Shown here in pieces: positions 51,801 through 59,429 of a stretch of DNA of 64,000 nucleotides. This DNA is from Malachius bipustulatus (Eukaryota > Arthropoda > Insecta > Coleoptera > Melyridae): the NCBI GenBank assembly GCA_910589415.1, contig OU342636.1:39199735-39263734 (forward strand). Direction: 5' to 3'. The translations under genes were made by a program, and so were the position numbers. Position 1 is the stretch's first letter. Each line of letters begins with the position of its first letter. A model generated the notes under the pieces. It saw only the letters and a program-made list of their open reading frames with translations, did not search any database and was not told where the DNA came from.

Positions 51801-53143
51801 ATAATTGCAGTTGAAACGGAAGCTCTTGAAACAATATACCTCGCAATATACCTACCGTTAAACATTCATAATTTGTATAATAATATACAGGGTACCAGAA
51901 AATATAATATTATTTAGAAAAAGATGTGATCCTACATAAAAAAAGATGACTTTTTCCTATAAACTTATATGCCCAGACGTACCTACCTTTTTTTTTAAAA
52001 TACAGGGAGTCAAAAAAAATATTTTTCCAGTTTTTTGACGATATCTCAAAAACCTACAATGTTCAGCTCTTATGTAAATTATATACAGACACTTACTTCT
52101 ACTCATCAATCCTATTTTGTTTCCAATTTTGAATAATGGTTTAAAAAAAATTGAAGTGTGAAGATTTTCTGGTACTTCGAGAGTTTCAACCCTCTAATTT
52201 CCACGCCACAAGAATAAATGCGATTTTAAGAAGCGCTTTAGATCCGCCCATGTTTCCCACGCCAAAATGGTACTCTTGGTTAAGAGCTCGAAATTGGACC
52301 GTTTCCGAGAAAAATGGCATTTTAGATACTTACTTTGAGGATTTTAACCCCATAACTTCTACGTCACTGGCACAAGTTAACAACTCCAAAGCCAACCGTT
52401 TACGAGAAAAACAGCAATTTACGATGAAAAATTCGTTTTGGATGTTTCAAAACGTGTCGGAAAATGAAGAGCAAGAATACCTTGGCTCAATTCTAAAATC
52501 TCTCGCCGAGTCTCCCACCAACGGCACATGAAAAAAAAAAAATTAATTGGTCTTACAGCTAATATCAATGATATGACATGGGAAAAAGTTGAGTTATGTA
52601 AATCAAACGGTTCCCGAAAAATTGTCAAAAAATTGAAGAAAAAATTCAACTTTGACATCTGTATCTTGAAACTGGTACGCCTGAGAATATTTACAAGTTT
52701 ATAGGAAAAAAGTCCAATTTTTTATGTAGAACCAGTTCTCTTTTCAGGTAGGTACATCGTATTTCCGGGCACCTGTAGGTATAACGATTACTTTAAAATA
52801 TTTACCGCACAATTTTTATTATTTTAATTAATTAATTACTCAATAAATATTCAAGTACCTACCTACCTATGTAACATTACATAAAATTCATTAAACTATT
52901 CAATACAAAATAAGTGCTTAGGCTGGCAGGTACTTTTTTTTAGGTAGGAGCGACAACAAACTGACTAATTTTTTTTTATTTTTATTTTTTTAATTAGAAA
53001 ATCCAACTTATCAAATTCAAAACAACCCAAAACCCACCCAGTATCTACCAATAATACTTCTTAACAAAATGACATACCTTTTTGAAGATTAATTTATCCT
53101 TAAAGTGCATTTTCCTGCGAATTTCCTCAACGTCCAGAATCAT
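12031..53143 (-). CDS. ARHGAP20: Rho GTPase-activating protein, PH-RA-RhoGAP, ARHGAP20-like (gene model of nine coding exons)
   Basis: The model is complement(join(12031..12404, 12464..12643, 12721..12990, 13051..13256, 13466..13684, 13945..14267, 15055..15264, 20982..21134, 53078..53143)). It totals 2001 nt, 666 residues plus a stop, and every junction is in phase. A PH domain lies at about 97-195 (ending in the DSWWREL helix), a Ras-associating domain at about 205-300, and RhoGAP at about 338-525. GAP signatures are GIFRR with the arginine finger at 374, LLKEFLRCLPEPLL, LPRENHLLL and NLGVCVGPSLLW. The tail is serine-rich, then proline-rich (about 617-646), and ends ESYV, a class I PDZ-ligand pattern. 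In the family, ARHGAP20 stimulates GTP hydrolysis by Rho proteins and its RA domain responds to Rap1. The large first intron is repeat-filled. The first exon is the least certain part, and extra small exons in the two large introns cannot be excluded. Confidence 0.85.
12464..12643 (-). CDS. ARHGAP20: RhoGAP gene, exon 8 (end of GAP domain)
   Basis: The acceptor is ATTGTTATAG and the donor T|GTAAGT. It begins with the last part of the NLGVCVGPSLLW signature and carries the final GAP helix, then an acidic segment. Confidence 0.9.
12721..12990 (-). CDS. ARHGAP20: RhoGAP gene, exon 7 (central GAP domain)
   Basis: The acceptor is TTCTTGCACAG and the donor G|GTAAGTGTG, followed by a short CA run. 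It encodes LLKEFLRCLPEPLL and LPRENHLLL. Confidence 0.92.
13051..13256 (-). CDS. ARHGAP20: RhoGAP gene, exon 6 (start of GAP domain, arginine finger); GC donor
   Basis: The acceptor is CTCATTTTCAG. It encodes FGVPLSRLC and GIFRRCAS with the catalytic arginine. The donor reads CAAG|GCAAGT, so this intron is GC-AG. Using the next GT (GGCAA|GTAATA) would break the frame of exon 7, while the GC site gives an exact phase match. Confidence 0.9.
13466..13684 (-). CDS. ARHGAP20: RhoGAP gene, exon 5 (second half of RA domain)
   Basis: The acceptor is ATCACGTCGCAG and the donor AAGAA|GTAAGT. It encodes SREWSYTLYARD, ALMGCERPHSIQL and a linker ending KIPPKK. Both split codons match the neighbouring exons. 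Confidence 0.9.
13685..13944 (-). repeat. 63-bp tandem repeat occupying intron 4 of the RhoGAP gene
   Basis: About three and a half copies of a 63-bp unit fill most of this 260-bp intron. The unit contains TTATATTTACCATAAAGTCG and ATTACCTTGAAAGTCAAATT. A further incomplete copy lies in the next intron at 14379-14463. Because 63 is a multiple of three, the intron is open in the frame of exon 5, but a TGA immediately after the donor separates it from exon 4. Confidence 0.85.
13945..14267 (-). CDS. ARHGAP20: RhoGAP gene, exon 4 (PH C-terminus and start of RA domain)
   Basis: The acceptor is TTTGTCCCGCAG, phase 0, and the donor CATAG|GTGAGT. It encodes ESIRVSSLWLAP, the PH-terminal helix RDSWWRELDQAL and the RA start TNIRVLYRD. 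Confidence 0.9.
14379..14463 (-). repeat. Outlying copy of the 63-bp minisatellite in intron 3
   Basis: One full and one partial unit of the repeat seen at 13685-13944, in the same orientation, one exon away. Confidence 0.75.
15055..15264 (-). CDS. ARHGAP20: RhoGAP gene, exon 3 (first half of PH domain)
   Basis: The acceptor is TTATTGCAG and the donor CTCAAA|GTAAGT; both junctions are phase 0. It encodes the basic linker KSLRKKSLNDLTAL and PH strands GRVFLMEA, RHLFLFSDLLLVAK and AGTFKLK. Confidence 0.9.
15265..17365. other. RhoGAP intron 2, part: no gene seen
   Basis: AT-rich sequence. On the minus strand a GAATAAATAATAAA stretch near 15740-15760 could serve as an intronic polyadenylation signal, but no terminal coding exon is visible before it. 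Confidence 0.4.
17366..17765 (+). promoter_or_regulatory. hsp70-like promoter, copy A
   Basis: Heat-shock-element-like sites (nTTCnnGAAn) cluster here: TTCTCGAA at 17623-17630 and TTCCAGAA at 17635-17642, with further GAA/TTC blocks around TCTAGAATG. They are followed 15 bp later by a TATA box, TATATAA at 17657-17663. This spacing is the layout of insect hsp70 promoters. No heat-shock coding sequence follows. The unit repeats about 409 bp downstream as copy B. Confidence 0.65.
17779..18190 (+). promoter_or_regulatory. hsp70-like promoter, copy B
   Basis: A tandem duplicate of copy A, offset by about 409 bp. It has TCTAGAATGTTCGAGGAA, TTCCAGAA at 18044-18051 and TATATAA at 18069-18075, then GCGTGGCTAGCGAGCAGTG. 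The GCGCATCTATGCGGG block upstream is shared with copy A. No coding region follows. Confidence 0.65.
18420..18727 (+). promoter_or_regulatory. hsp70-like promoter and leader, copy C
   Basis: A more diverged third copy with TAGAACGTTCTAAGAA, a TATAAA at 18585-18590 and a TCAGT initiator at 18619-18623. The purine-rich leader (GCGAAGTAGTGAGCGAATAA) resembles hsp70 5' leaders. The leader is interrupted at 18728 by a TIR element. No Hsp70 coding start follows on either side. Confidence 0.6.
18728..19288. mobile_element. TIR DNA element (about 0.56 kb) inserted after hsp70-like copy C
   Basis: The ends are exact 20-bp inverted repeats, TATACATCCGCGGCTCCTAC at 18728-18747 and its complement at 19269-19288, including a TA pair on each side. 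The inside has no transposase I recognise and is not palindromic, so this is a non-autonomous element. The superfamily is unknown. Confidence 0.8.
19637..19708. repeat. Hairpin with 25-bp arms containing NRF1-like TGCGCATGCGCA motifs
   Basis: Arms 19637-19661 and 19684-19708 are reverse complements with one mismatch. The arms contain GCGCATGCGCA-type palindromes, a sequence class often found in promoters, but it lies here within an intron. Confidence 0.8.
20982..21134 (-). CDS. ARHGAP20: RhoGAP gene, exon 2
   Basis: The acceptor is TTTCTTTACAG and the donor CACACC|GTAAGC; both ends are phase 0, and the 51 codons are GC-richer than the flanks. It encodes ERLAEYGRFLSGSQPALL and a basic segment RRRDLDRIQSLF, a conserved-looking region before the PH domain. 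The link to exon 3 is supported by phase and strand only. Confidence 0.75.
21135..22192. other. RhoGAP intron 1, first part: no gene seen
   Basis: AT-rich intronic sequence without recognised elements. Confidence 0.4.
22193..22476. repeat. Inverted repeat with about 115-bp arms
   Basis: Arms 22193-22308 and 22361-22476 are reverse complements with a single difference (CTTCTTAAGG against the complement of CCTTCAGAAG). The loop is about 52 bp. It is a foldback or MITE-like structure unrelated in sequence to the 9.3-kb palindrome. Confidence 0.9.
22477..24375. other. RhoGAP intron 1: no gene seen
   Basis: AT-rich sequence with TACCTACC-type short repeats; nothing else is recognised. Confidence 0.4.
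24376..25638. mobile_element. Palindromic CAGGGTG-type element, about 1.26 kb
   Basis: The ends are TATACAGGGTGCATCATAA and the inverse with CACCCTGTATA. Inside, diverged arms pair over several hundred bases (for example TTTTGCTATTTCAGGTTTTG against CAAAACCTGAAATAGCAAAA). A smaller motif built around GCCACTGACTTTATTG recurs three times in both orientations. There is no transposase frame. Confidence 0.75.
25639..27844. other. RhoGAP intron 1: no gene seen
   Basis: AT-rich intron. A GA-rich patch at 27351-27440 and isolated TTTCTAGAAA-type sites at 27600-27620 are present but lack a TATA-leader arrangement. Confidence 0.35.
27845..28600. repeat. Satellite array S1 (about 34-bp units, TCCGGTCAGCTC core)
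   Basis: Roughly twenty diverged tandem units of about 34 bp centre on AAGTCCGGTCAGCTC followed by an AAAATTCGATTTTT spacer. The last unit or two are in the opposite orientation. The core is shared with the array at 41290-42860. Confidence 0.85.
28601..29644. other. RhoGAP intron 1: no gene seen
   Basis: AT-rich sequence with short TACCTACC runs. Confidence 0.35.
29645..31051 (-). mobile_element. PIF/Harbinger-like transposon with transposase remnants
   Basis: TIRs of about 50 bp (AGGCGGGTTCTCATTAGTCA at the outer ends) are flanked by TTA at 29642-29644 and 31052-31054. A 3-bp TWA duplication is the PIF/Harbinger signature. On the minus strand, sequence at 30670-30850 reads RRWWVRPWILRR, then a leucine-rich helix and LRMGEEKFEKLLQKVSPY. 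This is the N-terminal block of Harbinger transposases. It resumes after the nested MITE as LLRDALPARLKLQVVLRYLA at about 30020-30085. The catalytic DDE part is absent, so the element is internally deleted. Confidence 0.8.
30104..30662. mobile_element. Palindromic CAGGGTG MITE nested in the Harbinger element
   Basis: TATACAGGGTGAGTCC and its inverse bound two arms of about 260 bp that pair along their length, for example TAAATGGGAGGGTAAAGT against its complement. TA flanks both ends. It interrupts the transposase remnant between the VSPY block and LLRDALPARL. Confidence 0.85.
31052..31685. other. RhoGAP intron 1: no gene seen
   Basis: Intronic sequence without recognised features, up to a CTACAGGGTGTTTGG end at 31684 that touches the next satellite. 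Confidence 0.35.
31686..34432. repeat. Satellite array S2 (about 151-bp units, two-unit higher-order repeat)
   Basis: About eighteen units contain CTGGACAGCCAAAATGAAAC, CATGTATAAAATCGTATTTT and GCCTCGTTT..AATATTTCC. From about 33270, two unit types alternate with a period near 301 bp. The left edge begins with ACAGGGTGTTTGG, like a TIR end. Open frames on the minus strand are by-products of the repetition. Confidence 0.93.
34433..36925. other. RhoGAP intron 1: no gene supported
   Basis: Several short open frames exist without recognisable domains. A long GA microsatellite is at 36812-36865. Confidence 0.4.
36812..36865. repeat. (GA)n microsatellite
   Basis: A nearly pure GA run of about 54 bp with one AA interruption. 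Confidence 0.95.
36930..37770 (+). pseudogene. Degenerate non-LTR ORF2 C-terminus (RNase H and downstream domain)
   Basis: Across shifting frames the plus strand reads an RNase H core. IRVIELCEQL holds the catalytic Glu, LSDSQAALNALNSKL the catalytic Asp, then VALNALPKSNEVILIRIPGH. Further on, a segment resembling LEHNRKTLKTL is the usual jockey-type sequence after RNase H. At least three frameshifts and several stops show it is a relic. No reverse transcriptase is visible upstream. Confidence 0.7.
37771..41289. other. RhoGAP intron 1: no gene seen
   Basis: AT-rich, except for a strongly pyrimidine-rich tract at 40430-40680 with repeated CCCTCNCT motifs on the plus strand. Confidence 0.4.
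40430..40680. repeat. Long polypyrimidine tract
   Basis: About 250 bp of low-complexity C/T-rich sequence with CCCTCCCTCAC-like repeats. It reads as polypurine on the transcribed RhoGAP strand. Confidence 0.8.
41290..42860. repeat. Satellite array S1' (about 32-bp units; about 498-bp higher-order repeat)
   Basis: Some fifty units of TCCGGTCAGCTCGATTTTTT with variable T-runs and a TTTACAAATTCCGG link. A marker, CCTCAGTCATCTACAA, recurs at 41568, 41893, 42067 and 42391. The spacing 325, 174, 324 shows a recent duplication with a period of about 498 bp. The core matches array S1. Confidence 0.93.
43020..43170. repeat. S1-family units in inverted orientation
   Basis: Three units read as the reverse complement of the array just to the left (GAGCTGACCGGACC), separated from it by about 150 bp. 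Confidence 0.7.
43171..45370. other. RhoGAP intron 1: no gene seen
   Basis: AT-rich. A more GC-rich island at 44135-44230 with CACCATCACCACC has no coding support. Confidence 0.35.
45371..46534. mobile_element. CAGGGTG-type element, about 1.16 kb
   Basis: The left end AGGGTGTTTCAAAAC.TTTGTCGGAAAAT and the right end, its inverse finishing ACACCCTGC, pair with mismatches over about 55 bp. Within it a second inverted pair occurs, GGCTAACTTCACAATTC with its complement. No transposase is seen. Confidence 0.65.
47227..47383 (-). other. Candidate unassigned exon
   Basis: A segment on the minus strand has a strong acceptor, TTCTTATTTCTTCAATACCAG, and a good donor, GGAA|GTAAGG, and is open in one frame. 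A TCAGT initiator-like site lies about 75 bp upstream of the acceptor. The translation shows no domain. It could be an alternative RhoGAP first or second exon or a chance match. Confidence 0.2.
48049..48909. mobile_element. Long palindromic element with about 410-bp arms and nested CAGGGTG ends
   Basis: TACAGTGTGG at 48049 pairs with CCACACTGTA ending at 48909, and the pairing runs almost to the centre at 48479. Inner TIRs, TATACAGGGTGTGTCG at 48171 and its inverse ending 48786, lie inside both arms. At the centre a third, short TIR pair (TATACAGGGTGAT at 48456 and its inverse to 48500) is found. Parts are related to the MITE at 30104-30662. Confidence 0.9.
49716..51188. mobile_element. piggyBac-like non-autonomous element with TTAA target duplications
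   Basis: TTAA at 49716-49719 and 51185-51188 flank a 1465-bp element. The inverted ends agree over about 29 bp and start [A/C]CCTTAGACTATATTAAT. TTAA duplication with CCC-type ends is the piggyBac signature. An 85-codon frame at 49813-50070 shows no transposase motif, and no DDD catalytic region was recognised. Confidence 0.75.
51884..52777. mobile_element. Diverged palindromic element with TACAGG ends
   Basis: The left end TATACAGGGTACCAGAAAATA pairs with the right end (CGTATTTCCGGGCACCTGTA) and a TTCCTATAAACTT block with its complement. The 126-codon frame inside has no domain and is not treated as a gene. Confidence 0.6.
53078..53143 (-). CDS. ARHGAP20: RhoGAP gene, exon 1 (first coding exon)
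   Basis: An ATG follows an in-frame TGA 12 nt upstream and begins MILDVEEIRRKMHFKDKLIF. The exon ends AAAAAG|GTATGT, phase 0, matching the phase of exon 2. It is basic and short, as first exons often are. The junction to exon 2 crosses 32 kb and rests on phase, strand and the promoter-like DNA just upstream. Confidence 0.6.
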
Positions 53144-53570
53144 CTCAACTATTCAAGTCAAAATTCACATCATCACAACAAATCCAAAAATAATAACCCA
53201 CTGAACTGGTGAATAATAATTATTTCACCGCCTTCACTCACGCGATTCACAAAATAAATAATGTCAGTAATGAATCATTCGACAAAAATGAAGTCATCCA
53301 AATCACTTCTTCATTTTGACGATTTTCAAAACACGCGGCCCACCGCAACACTTTCCGAACGCAACGCAACCAATGCTGAGTACTGGGACTGACTGAACGT
53401 GAACGAACATTGAGCATTGAGCAACAGAGCGGCTGAAAACTACTGAAAACTATAAGAACGTCAAGATCGAGAGTGCACGAGCGGACTGCCAGGCCAGAGC
53501 CACAGCCAGAGCCAGGCCAGGCAGCCAGCCGGGGCCTCCTGCGATAGTCCGGCTACCTGTTGCGCCTCCA
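53144..53570 (-). promoter_or_regulatory. Probable RhoGAP 5' UTR and promoter
   Basis: A GC-richer segment within AT-rich DNA. Two overlapping TCAGT initiator-like sites occur on the minus strand at 53388-53396, about 250 bp before the ATG. No TATA box was placed. Confidence 0.4.
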
Positions 53571-55317
53571 TTATTATTATAATCTCCGCGGTGACTAGGA
53601 CTAGGCTAGGACTGGTTGTACTATGAACTATTATTTAATGCACCGCTGTCAATCAAAGTGGCTCTACTGGCTCTAGTTCTATTAGTCACGTAGGTAGGTA
53701 GGACAAGGGCTAAGGGTTGTTTACTGCTGGAGAAAATTAGAAGTTCCTAGAAATCGAGTTGATGGAGCTGGAACCCGAGCCTCATTACTTATGAAATTGG
53801 CAATGGTTGCAGGATTTTTTTTATGATCCGATAACTTATCAGTGATAACGATGAGATGATTATGATGACGACAATCTGGTCGGCTATACGATTTGAAAAA
53901 ATGAAAATTTTTAATTTTTTGAGAGAAAAATAACAATTTGGCACACTTCAGCTGCTGAGAGACTCACTAAAACGAGTGGTGAATATTATTAAAATTGACA
54001 TTTTTTCATTATTGTACTAGTAAAATAATAGCTTTTGACATTGTCAAAATGTGTCATAATACCCCTTTCGATTTTCTTCCACCGATCGAATGACGCCCTT
54101 ATGACGTTAAAACGGAGTTTTTATGGCATTTGTTGAAAAGTTTAAAAAATAAAATTTTTCTACTTTTTATTAAATTTATTATATTTGCCCTTTTTTGTAT
54201 TTTTTTTTTAAGCGAATGACATCTCTCGTCTTGCACAGAATTTCCACTAGGTATAGGTAGGTACTCACAGCTGCAGGCGTGTAGGCGTGAAGGTAAAGGA
54301 AAAATGGAACGAAACAACTTCTGATAATTTATTTTTACAAAAATCGTAATTGGGTTTCAATGATATTAGTCAAAACGTGACGTTTACTTTTATTTAAATT
54401 TTTACTTAGCCGTGACTCACTTAATAACAACAAAGTAAATAAAATACATTTTACAATCATTTTTATTATTGCCGCTTCTACAAAAAAAAAACAAAAAACG
54501 CGTAGTTGTAGGTATTACTCAGCGGATTTAATTAACATAAATCCATTTAACATAAATCGTTCAAGTAATACCTACCAGTGAGTAATTAACATTCTTGAAT
54601 CGCGGAATTTGATAATTTAACTTAAATCAATCGTAGAAATTACCAATCAACGTGTGCACCAATTTCCTGCAAGTTACACATACCTACCTATACATATACC
54701 GAAGTAGTCAATTCCTGCAGAGATTCCGGTAGGTACTTACATACCTGACCTTTTCGTTTACTGATTAGATTGCGTTCGGTTGGTAATTTACGAATCTTCG
54801 TAATGTACCTAATAATTATTAAAGAAAGATTGTAGAAAAAATCGAAGACGCCCAAGCGAGAGGGTGTGTTTGTTTTCTGGAGCCAGTCTGTCAGTCGGTG
54901 AAGATAAACCGTAAACCGTCGGCGACATAAGACCATAATAAGACTGGAGGAAGAGTAGATGATAATGACACACTAGGACATGACATATCTTCGCAAATGG
55001 CTGCTAAAACAATCATTAGTGTTTGTAGTTTGTAGTGTTGTTTTGATGATTAGGAACTAAAGCGTTACTTTGGAACGGTTTGTAAGATTTACGTTACGTT
55101 TCTTGTATCTGTTCGTTACTTTTGTTAAAAAATTTCACATATCAGCAGTAATTACGTGTTTGTTACTTATTTTTTCAAATTATAGCAAATTTTGTTTTAA
55201 GGCATTAGTGCAGTCAAATAAGTCAAATCCCAAAGGTGGAGGAAGTTCCAATAATTAATTTAAAACTGAAAACTAATTGAAGTTGGTAATTAAACAGTCA
55301 AAATCAAACTTCAAATA
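53571..55317. other. Intergenic: no gene seen
   Basis: AT-rich, with TACCTACC runs; no supported coding sequence. Confidence 0.35.
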
Positions 55318-56905
55318 TAAAATCGCATTTTAAGCATAAAAGAAAGAATAACTTTTTTCAAAATCGGGCCTCGTTTAGGAAATATTTCCAAAAAAGTAAA
55401 ACTACGGCCGTTTTGAAAAAAAATAATTTTTTGTATCTGGACAGCCAAAATGAAACGTCATGTATAAAATCGTATTTTAAGCATAAAAGAAAGAATAACA
55501 TTTTTTTCAAAATCGGGCCTCGTTTAGGAAATATTTCCAAAAAAGTCAAGCCATTGCTGTTTTGAAAAAAAAAAACATGTTTGTATCTGGACAGACAAAA
55601 TAAAACGTCATGTATAAAATCGTATTTTAAGCATAAAAGAAAGAATAACTTTTTTTCAAAATCGGGCCTCGTTTAGGAAATATTTCCAAAAAAGTAAAAC
55701 TATGGCCGTTTTGAAAAAGAAAACATTTTTGTATGTGGACAGCCAAAATGAAACGTCATGTATAAAATCGTATTTTAAGCATTAAAGAAAGAATAACTTT
55801 TTTTCAAAATCGGGCCTCGTTTAGAAAATATTTCCAAAAAAGTAAAACTATTGCTGATGTTTTGAAAAAAAAAACTTTTTTGTATCTGGACAGCCAAAAT
55901 GAAACGTCATGTATAAAATCGTATTTTAAGCATAAAAGAAAGAATAACATTTTTTCAAAATCGGGCCTCGTTTAGGAAATATTTCCAAAAAAGTAAAACT
56001 ACGGCCGTTTTGAAAAAAAAAACATTTTTGTATCTGGACAGCAGAAATGAAACGTCATTTATAAAATCGTATTTAAAGCATAAAAGAAAGAATAACTTTT
56101 TTTCAAAACAGGGCCTCGTTTAGAAAATATTTCCAAAAAAGTAAAACTATTGCTGTTTTGAAAATAGAAGCATTTTTGTATCTGGACAGCCAAAATGAAA
56201 CGTCATGTATAAAATCGTATTTTAAGCATAAAAGAAAGAATAACATTTTCAAAATCGGGCCTCGTTTAGGAAATATTTCCAAAAAAGTAAAACTACGACC
56301 GTTTATTTGAAAAAAGAAAACATTTTTGTATCTGGACAGCCAAAATGAAACGTCATGTATAAAATCGTATTTTAAGCATTAAAGAAAGAATAACTTTTTT
56401 TCAAAATCGGGCCTCGTTTAGGAAATATTTCCAAAAAAGTAAAACTACGGCCGTTTTGAAAAAAAAAACATTTTTGTATCTGGACAGCAGAAATGAAACG
56501 TCATTTATAAAATCGTATTTAAAGCATAAAAGAAAGAATAACTTTTTTTCAAAACAGGGCCTCGTTTAGAAAATATTTCCAAAAAAGTAAAACTATTGCT
56601 GTTTTGAAAATAGAAGCATTTTTGTATCTGGACAGCCAAAATGAAACGTCATGTATAAAATCGTATTTTAAGCATAAAAGAAAGAATAACATTTTCAAAA
56701 TCGGGCCTCGTTTAGGAAATATTTCCAAAAAAGTAAAACTAGCTGTTTTGAAAAAAAAAAACATTTTTTTGTTTCTGGACAGCCAAAATCAAACGTCATG
56801 TATAAAATCGTATTTTAAGCACGAAAAAGGGAATAACTTTTTTCAAGATAAGGCCTCGCTTAGGAAATAGGTCCAAAAATGTAAAACTACGGCTGCTAAA
56901 AAACA
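55318..56905. repeat. Satellite array S2' (about 148-bp units), outside the RhoGAP gene
   Basis: About ten units of the same family as 31686-34432 (TGGACAGCCAAAATGAAACG, GCCTCGTTTAGGAAATATTT). A block with the variant GCAGAAATGAAACGTCATTT recurs at about 56040 and 56484, a three-unit higher-order period of about 444 bp. Confidence 0.93.
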
Positions 56906-59429
56906 CTTTTTGTGCAACTGATGGAGAGTCAAAATCGAACATACCTATAATGTTTTAAAAATCGTATTTTAAACATAAAAAAAAGATAACTTTTGCACAG
57001 ATGTTGGCCAGTAATGATCGAAATGACAGCAATTAGCAGAAAATGTTCTATAAAACAGGCCCCGAGGCCATACATTAAAAAATCACGGTTTGTTAATAAA
57101 TTTCCATTAAACCGCGTAGATAGCAGCAACAGAGGGCAAAAACAGAGCCCGATGTGTTGGAGAATGGCCCGATACAGGAAGATTGGTAACCTCGATGGAG
57201 GTATGGAGATCATAGAGAATTACGCGAGGCGAGCAGGGAAGACTCGCAGAGATAGGGAAACTCAAAGCGGGCGATTCAAGTTACCATGGTGGGCAAAATT
57301 GGGGGGGGGGGGGGTGTTATTCTGGATGGGAAGAACCTAGCGAATAAACGGCCTGGCAACAATAATTAAATTATTAGTGCGCGTATGAAAAACGTTACTC
57401 TCATTAAACGTTCCAGGCGTATGCGATTTCCCCATCACAATTCACAAATCACAACCAGCACAAACATAAAACATAAAACCAAGGGATGAGATAATTATTT
57501 GTAGATAGTTTCATTTTATTTATTTATCGTGGAAAGAAAAGAGATAAATAATAAGACGTAGACGCAGACGCAGACGAATTTAATGACCGGTAAATGATAC
57601 AAAACAGAAAAAGGACATTTTATCGGCAATAACATTATTATACCTACCAGTACCTTAGTACCTATACCAGCCGGCAATAAAGCTACAAAATGTATAAAAT
57701 AACTTTAATAAACAAAATTTAATGTCTTCATCTCGTAACTCACTTTACTTGTACGCGGAGGTTTTATGTCGTTTCTTCATACTGAACGTTTTTTATGGTC
57801 TCTAATAAGTCTCTACAGATTTCTCGAGAATTCGATATACAGGGATTAATCTATTCCCAGTCGTATTTTAGGTCTTTATACGTCTCATCGTCTTAGATCT
57901 TGGAATAGAAAAGTAGAGGATTAGAAAAAGTACAATGGACTTAGTTTTATTTATAATCAGTTTGATATCAAGGTAGGGTCGCCGGATGGACTTAATCCCT
58001 TCTCTTATTATTATGTTGAAGTTTATCTTGTGATGGTAGGACTGCATATTATAATTATTATGTTATCCGTTACTATTTAACCGTGGCCGTTACTAATTGT
58101 GTTCCTTGTTCCTTGTTTGGTCTTACTAACTTAGCTAAAGAGTAGGGGGCAAAATTAATTTTCCGAGCTAACCTGACTGGTTCCGCCAAAGTTTGAATTG
58201 CTCTTACAATTCGTGTTACGTGTTATACTTTTTCTACGACAATAATATTTTCGTAAAATTTCAAAAGCTCCCAAACCTACTGTGGTCAAAACCTACTGTG
58301 AATAAAGTCAAAAAAATCGCATGGGATGCATAGAGGCAAATAAATTTCACTTATTCCTGCCTGAATCGGTGGTCATTGAAATAATTTAGACTTTACCGGA
58401 TTTAAAGTCGCTGAACGGTTATTGAAACATAAGCGAGAAATTAAATCTTTAACTGCCTCTTAATAACTGTAAGTACCTACTGACTAGGATGCATACGAAT
58501 GCAGAAGCAATGAAGAAGTTCATCACATAGGTAACCATACAGGTAATGGAGAATCCGACAAGTTTATTCAACTATGAAGAAGGCATGTTAATGCTTTCTA
58601 AAATAATGAAGAAAGTAACTGGCCTTTAGACGCGTTTAGTATTCCTGGACGGTCTTCAATTATTATTATTCAACGAAAAAACATTATTTTAGAAATAATT
58701 ATTTCTAATAGCCTTCAGCCATCATCACACAATTAATTGGGAATTGCTTCTCTATTATATAGCATCCAGTTTGGAATAGAACATCATCATCTCTCCTTAC
58801 GTTTACTCTACTAATGCAAACCCAACTATTACATTCAAATTTGAGCAAATTTAGAAAGTTTTTACATCCATGCATGGACTGAACTACCTATACCCAATCC
58901 CAATAATTCCACATCCAGCTGTTTTCTATTAAAGCCACTTCCGAAAAAAGTCATGACCAAAACAAACAATCTCCGCTCCTTTTCACCGTTTCCAGGAGGT
59001 TACTCAGCGGTAGGTACCTACCTATAATAATGTAACTCAGCCACCTTCGCTTAGGACACGCTGAATTATAAGCCTGTTAATCCGTTCTCTGGCGGGTGTT
59101 AGTTCTTGAAATTCAATTCAATGAAGCAACAGGTAATTGGAAACCGATTTACTTATTGCTTGCTTCTGCCGCTACGTGGCTGCGGATTATCTTTGGAGAT
59201 TTGTTAGAGACAATTGGGTGTGCACCGGATTAAAATAATACAAAAGAAGTCTCGTATTTATTTTATAGTAGCCTGATGGTCTTTCTAATGATGCGAGTTA
59301 AGAATTAATCATTCAACTAACATCGCAGGAGAAATTTTTCTTTGCGATTTTGATAAAAAATCACTTGGACGATTTAAATTAGGTGCCTAATTTAAGCATG
59401 ACACATTTTTAAAAAATTAATATTTTTTA
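56906..59429. other. Intergenic: no gene seen
   Basis: Contains a G-homopolymer of about 15 at 57301-57315 and otherwise AT-rich DNA. Frames near 57000-57340 have no recognised domain. Confidence 0.35.

Noticed and set aside
52151..52531. 126-codon plus-strand frame as a gene
   Set aside because: It is inside a palindromic TACAGG-ended element and has no recognisable domain.
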